Positions 59,201 through 64,000 of a stretch of DNA of 64,000 nt are shown piece by piece. The notes beneath the pieces are model-generated. The model saw only the letters and a program-made list of their open reading frames with translations. It was not told the DNA's origin and searched no databases. The DNA comes from Cladocopium goreaui. Taxonomy: Eukaryota > Sar > Dinophyceae > Suessiales > Symbiodiniaceae. Position numbers and translations under genes: made by a program. The number at the start of each line of letters is the position of its first letter. The stretch's first letter is position 1. The DNA lies in NCBI GenBank assembly GCA_947184155.2, contig CAMXCT020000381.1, forward strand, positions 120,534 through 184,533, written 5' to 3'.

Positions 59201-62200
59201 ACTGCTCGATCCGTGCCACAAAACGAGGAATCGTCAAGTCTGTGAACAAACTGCATCCCTCAAAGGCAGCCTGCCCAATCTCTGTCACAGAAACAGGAAT
59301 TCTCAAGCTCTTCAACGAACTACATCCTGCGAATGCAGTATGTTCAACCTGTGTCTCGGAACCAGGAATCATCAAGCTGAGTCAAGGACGTGCATCCTTT
59401 GAAGGCACGTCTCCAATCTTTGTCACAGAAACAGGAATCTTTAGGTTTGTCAATGAACTGCATCCCTGGAAGGTTTGTCAAGAACTGCATCCCTGGAACA
59501 CAAACAGCCCAATCTCTGTTACAGAATCGGGAATCGTCACGTCCTTCAACGAACTGCATCCCTTGAAGCCAGACTCCCCAATTGAGATGACGGAATCCGG
59601 AATCCACAGCCTTGCTACAGTGCATTGATGGAACGTGTGGGAGCAAATCAGGCTGACATCCTCTGGGATTTGAACTGCATATAAGGAATCGGCGCTTCTC
59701 AAAGAACACTCCGCACTACTGGAGCCGGAGCATTTCACTGAAGGTTCAGCAAAGACAACCTGCATGTGTGCGTCTGGTGATAGTGCACCGATCACCATTC
59801 TCATCATCTTGCAGGAGCTCGTGATTGTCAACGAAAACTTTCACCAATAGACGTTTCTCATCACATCTTTAAATCGTAGTCGCTTCACATCATCTTTAAA
59901 CATGCCAATGGTCGTGTCTCAACTTCAACTTCCAGAGGTTCTCCACCTGAAAATTGCCAAGTGCCACCAACAAAACACGTGGAAAGTGCTGCCAGTCCTA
60001 ATAATTAGGAGAGATCATGCACAAAAGCACATGCTACGGAAACAAAAAAACATCGGACTTTTCCAAAGTCCAGGCACTTGCCTTTTGCACTGGAGTTCGA
60101 ACAGCCATTGGGAAGAACCAAGGCTCGGAACATGGAACGAGTTTGCGGGCTGCACAAATCAGCACAAATCATCGGCCCTCGGGCCGTTATTCTGAAAAAA
60201 CATGAGCAACAAGGAACAACCACTGACCATATATTGGCATTTACTGGGTTGAATATGGTCGACTAGCAATTTAGTAGGAATTTCCATACACAGTTCTATA
60301 TATATATATATATAGATAGCACACACTATATATGTTTGATGATATTCTGAAGTTTCCCGTCTGGGTGTCAAACATTGCTTGCTGGATGACTTTCCCATCT
60401 AATTACCCACTAAGTTCGGGGAGTTTCCCGAAAAGCAATGTTTGCTTGGCGGAGGGTAAACATGAAAATAATAGCAGGCACATGCAGGCAACATGTAAAC
60501 ATCACTTGTGCTGGCATCATCTGGCATCGCATGAAAAAAAACACACATTTGCCCCTGGAATCCCAGGCGCTTGCAATAAATCAGTCGGTTCTTCATGATT
60601 CTTCGCTGAATGTCGATTGGTTCAAAATCCAGCACAACAAATCAATGGCTTCTTCCCTCAGAGCTGGTAGTTCTTGGTTATTTAACATAGCCATGGTATA
60701 GATGGCCCATAGAAATAGATGGTTTACCTATGAAAAATAGTGGATCTTTCCATGGCTATGTTAGTCATAACCAAATGGTAGTTCTTGGTGGGTCACACGC
60801 CCTGATCCTAACAATCCACTGGAAGCCCCAGACTCCCAGACCTCGTACCACCTTCCACTGGGCAAGTCCAAGCCGCCTCAGTTCAAACGTCCCAGAAGTC
60901 CGGAGCAAATCCGAACCCGCAAAAGGCCTGGGAACTCAAGGGGGATTCCATATATTCCATACACACACATATGTATGTGTATATATATATATATGTTCAT
61001 TGTCATGTATATTGATAGATGGCACTACTAATTCAATTACAATACACCATTACTGTATACAATATATCATACAGTTACATATATTCACCGATCCGAGGCT
61101 CGTTGGATGGCACGTTGCAGCGGAAAGTCCTTCAAGACCTAGCGCGGACTCGGCGTGCTGGGCATCTGCCTTGGAAAAATGTGTTTTTGGTGGTTAAAAC
61201 ATACTAAAACAATAATGAACCACCCATATTTTCATGGTTCTTACATGTTTATACCACCTATTTACGGTGAATTTGGGGATGGTTTACTATTTGCCACACT
61301 TTTTTGCCATCGTTTTATCTCGTCTTCCCACCAGAGCATGGAGCATGGTTGCGCCGCCAGATGAGGGCCTCCGAAAGCAGATCCTTGCCGCGGCCTTCCA
61401 GCAAGGTCCGGCTATTCAAATCCCCCTGAAGGAAGAGCACCGTCTCACCTCGGAGCCGTTCGTGAAAACAGCGCTGATTTTTCGGATTTGATGAGTCAAA
61501 ACCAACCTTTGGCACCCTGGGTACTCCAAAATTCAACAGCGCGTTAAAGGTCTAGTAGGTTTTGACCCATCCCCACATGGTTAGGTTGCATGGTTATTAT
61601 TAACGTTATTATCAGGGGTTCCTAAAATTGGAGGAACCCAAAATCATCAAACATGGGTCATTTTGCTGGGAAACCATGAGAAACCTATATATGGTTTGGG
61701 GAGTTCCAATTTGGGAAATAGCCATTGTGCGCTGGTCAATGTGCCTTCAAAAGCCTGGTAGTGTTTTCAGTATACATCTTGCACCAAACCCACGTAGACC
61801 CCGCCAGCTTATGCTGGTCATATTAGACGAGCTGCCCATTCCCCAAACTAATTGCGTAGTCAATGTGCTATCAGTGGAGGTAGGATGGACAGGAAAACAT
61901 ATATGACATGGATGACTCACCCACTTGAAACAAGGTGGTTTGAGGGTTGTTCCCATCACAAACCACAATGATGTTTAGGTTTGTCAATAGGGGTTCCGAC
62001 ATGTTCCTACCATCGACTATTTTGATCCCCATCAAGCATGAAGTCTACAGAACCCAAGGCACCATAATATTCCATCATCATTTCTGGGCTGTGCCGTGCA
62101 TTTTTGCACCTTGAACCCCCGAATCATTCTCCATTTGATTTCAATATCTTACTTTTCCCATGGTTGTGCTCCTTTAAGCATCAACCATCTAGACCATTTC

Positions 62201-63717
62201 ATGTTGATGTTTGTTGATTGACAGGCCCGTTTTTGCTCTTGATGGCCAGCAAGGCCAGACGGGCCCAGCCACGGTCCACACGCAACTGCTTGGCAGCACT
62301 GCGGAGGACGGAACGGAGCAAGCCGGCCCAGACACGTTTGGCTGCCTCTGACGTTGAAGGAAGACCGTGATGGCTTTCAAAAATGGGGCGTTTAACCATA
62401 TTTTGACCATAGTAAAGCATGAAAAATGCGGACTTGACATCACTTAAATATCAAACATTGGGATTTAATGTGGCTTAATGATCAACAATGGGACTTAACA
62501 TGACTTAACCGGCTTGCTCCCAACACACCAGATATGGGACCAACCTATAGTTTGGAGGAATCCTGCAAGCGGTGATTCACAATGGGGACTTGGCTCCCAG
62601 AAACATTGGGGATGTAGCCATCAAACATGGGACTGGTTGGTGGTTTCAACCCCTTCTGAAAAATATGAACGTCAGTTGGGGTTACTATTCTCAATATATG
62701 GAAAAATAAAAAATGCTTAATTGAACAATAGGATTTCATTTGATTTCATCATCAACAACGGGGACTCAAAACCATCAATCATGGGGGATTTGACCAATGA
62801 GTGGATTTTTCATGGATCAATGGGCCAAATGGGGCGCGGCTGGAATTGGTGATGAGACCCAAAAGCCATGCAAGCCATAGCAAACTGTTATATTACCGGA
62901 GGATAAGCCACATCATGATACATCCATTTTGTTCATTTTTAGGCCCCAAACTGACCTCTTTTTTTCATCCAGCTAATATATACCTTCCTGGATCGCCAAC
63001 AGCAATGGTGATGTTCAAATCCCCGCCAAGATCTACCCAGATACTTCTAGGGTGAGCAGCCACCTTTCCTTAGTCGCGTAGTCGGCATGTCGGCGACTAG
63101 TCGCTGAAAGCACATTCCACATGTCCAAACCTTTGGTGAAAGATTTGCATAAATTATAACCATTCACTTATCTGAGAAAAGGCCATTTGTGGATGACTCC
63201 CCTGATTTTCATTCTATTTTCCACCTTTCCCATCCTTGGTGAGAAATGCGCACCCGATGCAAACATCGCTGGTTTTCCTCCACTTCCTCCAATGCCTTTC
63301 TGCCAATGCTGGAGCCGTAGAAGCGTTAAGAAATCTTCGATCACCTTCAGTGGTTATTCCATTTTTCTGCCATCAAACGATCCTGCAACCCCACTAAGTA
63401 CATTCACAAAAAGGATGTTTCAAAACCATTCAACACTTGCAAAGGAAACATCACAAGGCAACCACTGATCCACACAACATTCATCAACATTCCACGACTG
63501 TGGTCGAACCGGGTTCTTTGACCCGCAACTGGAATATTTCGAAGCGCAAGCGCACTAAGCTGTACAAACTGGAACCACCAAAGGCTCATAGGTCCTGGGT
63601 TCAGCTAAATCACCTGTGGATACCTGTGGCAACTCATGGCGGCGCACGACGACCTCCAAGTCAAACATTGTTATCTTTATCATCCTCGGCTGTCCCACCA
63701 TGGCCCGCTGAAGCGAT
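52626..63717 (-). CDS. Inositol polyphosphate 5-phosphatase-like gene (EEP superfamily), multi-exon, partial
   Basis: Placed exons in order: 61448-61369, 61138-61102, 60876-60827, 57536 to about 57390, 53057-53032 and 52726-52626. The first four join in frame to give [17 protein letters not shown], then [20 protein letters not shown], then [13 protein letters not shown], then [11 protein letters not shown]. The last two join to give [27 protein letters not shown] matches the catalytic GDLN-R block of inositol 5-phosphatases, LPVTYK the PPTYK-like substrate block, and the Cys-Pro/Arg-Met-Ile-Phe-Trp segment the PSWTDR-VLW-like block. Likely role: phosphoinositide or inositol phosphate hydrolysis. 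Rebuilt borders are GC-AG, GA-AG, GC-AG and GA-AG. The N-terminal half (upstream candidate exons at 62227, 63296, 63638) and the terminal SDHRPV-type motif were not securely located. Confidence 0.6.
52741..52832. repeat. CCATGAGAATCCATG-type tandem repeat
   Basis: Imperfect units of about 20 bp containing CCCATGA(A/G)AATCCATG, directly upstream (on the minus strand) of the exon 52626-52726. Confidence 0.7.
53032..53057 (-). CDS. 5-phosphatase-like exon (FRFPACPG)
   Basis: It encodes PFRFPACPG ending at a GA donor (GATGCTCA). The frame is open upstream to SSFR, so the acceptor may be 9 nt earlier after CGAAAG. Joined to the next exon it reads [18 protein letters not shown]. Confidence 0.5.
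53507..53585 (-). CDS. Candidate exon, possibly of the 5-phosphatase-like gene
   Basis: A 79-nt segment, acceptor AACCGCAG, GC donor after AGCTTGG, encoding [20 protein letters not shown] then CGRSL. Its place just before the FRFPACPG exon fits the family helix there, but the simplest borders do not match in phase, so membership is unproven. Confidence 0.4.
54713..54801 (-). CDS. Candidate helical exon
   Basis: After acceptor GCCACAAAG the minus strand reads [20 protein letters not shown] then EVLHFMASC. It lies between exons of the 5-phosphatase-like gene on the same strand and may belong to it. Borders approximate. Confidence 0.4.
55614..55767. repeat. ACGGGCCC(G/A) 9-bp minisatellite, collagen-like if translated
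   Basis: About 16 imperfect 9-bp units. The plus strand reads [16 protein letters not shown] and the minus strand [11 protein letters not shown]. Triplet Gly-X-Y follows from the 9-bp unit. No flanking collagen-type gene is evident; a few related units recur at 57351-57373. Confidence 0.7.
55799..56180. repeat. Array of about 66-bp degenerate units
   Basis: Five to six units each containing ACATTCAA..GGGAAGATCA..A and GGTATT(A/G)GGAAT. Part of it is included in the larger duplication 55910-56890. Confidence 0.6.
55910..56890. repeat. Tandem duplication of about 500 bp
   Basis: Copies 55910-56397 and 56411-56890 share TATTAGGAATTTAGAATCAC, the GATGATGATG tract, GCCAGGCTAAACCCAGGCAT and TTGAGTGATTGTTCTTTA. 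They differ mainly in the GAT/GAC microsatellite and scattered changes. Confidence 0.85.
57390..57536 (-). CDS. 5-phosphatase-like exon (LPVTYK)
   Basis: It begins after TCCCGTCTAG-like acceptor sequence ending CTAG and reads [20 protein letters not shown], then [11 protein letters not shown] and about 20 further residues including [15 protein letters not shown] corresponds to the family's substrate-binding block. The 3' border is not resolved. Confidence 0.55.
58100..59831 (-). pseudogene. Decayed BspA-like leucine-rich repeat gene
   Basis: The minus strand encodes about 20 imperfect 23-residue LRR_5 (BspA-type) repeats of the form [19 protein letters not shown]. The frame is broken repeatedly: a stop and short duplicated piece near 59478, a frameshift near 59410, loss of phase near 59110, a shortened repeat near 58670 and a stop near 58445. 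Intact stretches are 59831-59478, 59375-59160, 59104-58445 and 58420-58100. The upstream part ([11 protein letters not shown] onward) may be remnants of the N-terminus. It sits in the same orientation inside an intron of the 5-phosphatase-like gene. BspA-like repeats are abundant in dinoflagellates and other protists. Alternatively, introns bypass the breaks. Confidence 0.65.
60669..60780. mobile_element. Palindromic element, copy 11, with a 12-bp flanking direct repeat
   Basis: Arms GGTTATTTAACATAGCCATG and CATGGCTATGTTAGTCATAA with short inner palindromes. Both sides carry GGTAGTTCTTGG. The usual CCCTCTGG ends are replaced by this repeat. It lies in the intron between 60827 and 57536 of the 5-phosphatase-like gene. 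Confidence 0.7.
60827..60876 (-). CDS. 5-phosphatase-like exon ([10 protein letters not shown])
   Basis: A 50-nt exon, acceptor AACTGAG, GC donor (GCTTCCAG), encoding [16 protein letters not shown]. It joins in phase 0 to 57536 across a 3.3-kb intron that contains a leucine-rich-repeat pseudogene and a palindromic element. Confidence 0.55.
61102..61138 (-). CDS. 5-phosphatase-like microexon
   Basis: A 37-nt exon, acceptor GCGCTAG, GA donor (GAGCCTCG), encoding [12 protein letters not shown] plus one base. With the neighbour it reads [20 protein letters not shown], the helix after GDLN in the family. Confidence 0.6.
61188..61300. mobile_element. Diverged member of the GGGTAAAACAATG family
   Basis: TGGTGGTTAAAACATACTAA left and GGGATGGTTTACTATTTGCC right, lying in the short intron between exons 61369 and 61138. 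Confidence 0.4.
61369..61448 (-). CDS. 5-phosphatase-like exon (QGDLNSR)
   Basis: An 80-nt exon, acceptor GCTCCGAG, GC donor after CTTTCGGAG, encoding [20 protein letters not shown] then KDLLSE. It carries the GDLN-x-R catalytic block. It ends in phase 0, matching the next exon. An inverted-repeat element (61491-61580) lies just upstream. Confidence 0.65.
61491..61580. mobile_element. Inverted-repeat element, GGGTCAAAACC family, copy 3
   Basis: Begins GAGTCAAAACCAACC and ends GGTTTTGACCCATCCCCACA. It starts about 40 nt upstream of the exon 61369-61448. Confidence 0.55.
62227..62345 (-). CDS. Candidate exon upstream of the 5-phosphatase-like exons
   Basis: A 119-nt segment, acceptor ACGTCAGAG, GC donor after AAAAACGG, encoding [20 protein letters not shown] then [20 protein letters not shown]. 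Basic helical. Same strand and direction as the phosphatase gene, so perhaps its N-terminal part. The phase needs one unseen exon before 61448. Confidence 0.45.
62654..62716. repeat. Dispersed repeat, CTGAAAAATGATGGTTG family, diverged copy
   Basis: CTTCTGAAAAATATGAACGT then CAGTTGGGGTTACTATTC and ATATGGAAAAATAAAAAATG, matching the order of 42739-42828. Confidence 0.5.
63002..63052 (-). CDS. Candidate exon
   Basis: The minus strand reads [20 protein letters not shown] after acceptor CACCCTAG. The 3' end may be a GA donor. No family recognised. Confidence 0.35.
63296..63344 (-). CDS. Candidate microexon
   Basis: A 49-nt segment, acceptor CACTGAAG, GC donor after GCAGAAAG, encoding [16 protein letters not shown]. 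Confidence 0.4.
63638..63717 (-). CDS. Candidate exon
   Basis: After acceptor TCGCTTCAG the minus strand reads [20 protein letters not shown] then VRRH. Beta-strand-like. Possibly an early exon of the same gene; 3' border approximate. Confidence 0.35.
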
Positions 63718-64000
63718 GTTGAGAGGTCAAAAACACATGGAAGCTCCCTGAGCTGGCCAAGAAAAAACTGTTTTTGTATGGCTATTCACTGCGAAACCAT
63801 GTCCAAATTTGCTCTAATATGATGTTTTGCATTAGTTTACCTTGCTATTTCCATCAAATACACCCGCCATGTTCCTGGAAACGATGGGATGCAATATGAT
63901 TCAACGGTATCTAAGGCATCATATCTTAATATATATATATATATGTATAATATTATATATTATATATTATATACAAAATATAATATAAATATAATATATA

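Noticed and set aside
58476..59628. Plus-strand frames across the LRR region
   Set aside because: The repeat pattern of the LRR family is on the minus strand; the plus frames are its complement.
60010..60205. Plus-strand reading [18 protein letters not shown] resembling a P-type ATPase segment
   Set aside because: A short similarity only, with no adjoining motif; it lies in an intron of a minus-strand gene. Could be a fossil fragment but not supportable.

Overview
The window looks like nuclear DNA of a dinoflagellate, most likely order Suessiales (Symbiodiniaceae or a close relative). Long AT-rich non-coding stretches surround very short GC-rich exons (about 30 to 180 nt). Every exon set I could place reads on the minus strand, as expected for unidirectional dinoflagellate gene arrays. 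Where I can rebuild a reading frame across introns, most introns are GC-AG and several are GA-AG, the non-canonical borders known from these organisms. I saw no bacterial-type operons, rRNA, tRNA, CRISPR array or convincing plus-strand gene.

Two genes are recognisable. (1) At 7368 to about 2683 (minus) lies a thermonuclease (staphylococcal nuclease-like, TNase) gene of seven or eight exons; all rebuilt joins keep frame and give the expected order of family motifs. (2) From the right part of the window down to about 52626 (minus) lies a gene with an inositol polyphosphate 5-phosphatase-like (endonuclease/exonuclease/phosphatase) domain, carrying [21 protein letters not shown] and FWAP motifs. 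One of its introns holds a decayed BspA-type leucine-rich-repeat gene (58100-59831) and other repeats.

Between them, from about 7.7 to 51 kb, are many short minus-strand candidate exons with splice-like borders, mostly helical or coiled-coil in character. I could not assign them to families or join them confidently. A Gly/Tyr-rich exon (28555-28737) and a duplicated exon with a hydrophobic leader (about 41.4 and 48.4 kb) stand out.

The rest is repeat-rich. The most distinctive class is a set of about 100 to 130 bp palindromic elements with TIRs CCCTCTGGT...ACCAGAGGG flanked by TA. There are eleven near-complete copies plus fragments, several lying within tens of bases of candidate exon borders. 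They resemble introner-type or Stowaway-like MITEs. At least four further small inverted-repeat families occur. A 273-bp tandem array (12541-14745) is split by a 1.1-kb composite insertion containing a 12-nt-based coding-like repeat (MPED/MPDR); a related copy lies inverted at 25.8-26.1 kb. Large minisatellites occupy 2766-3055, 3427-3855 and 11378-12312.
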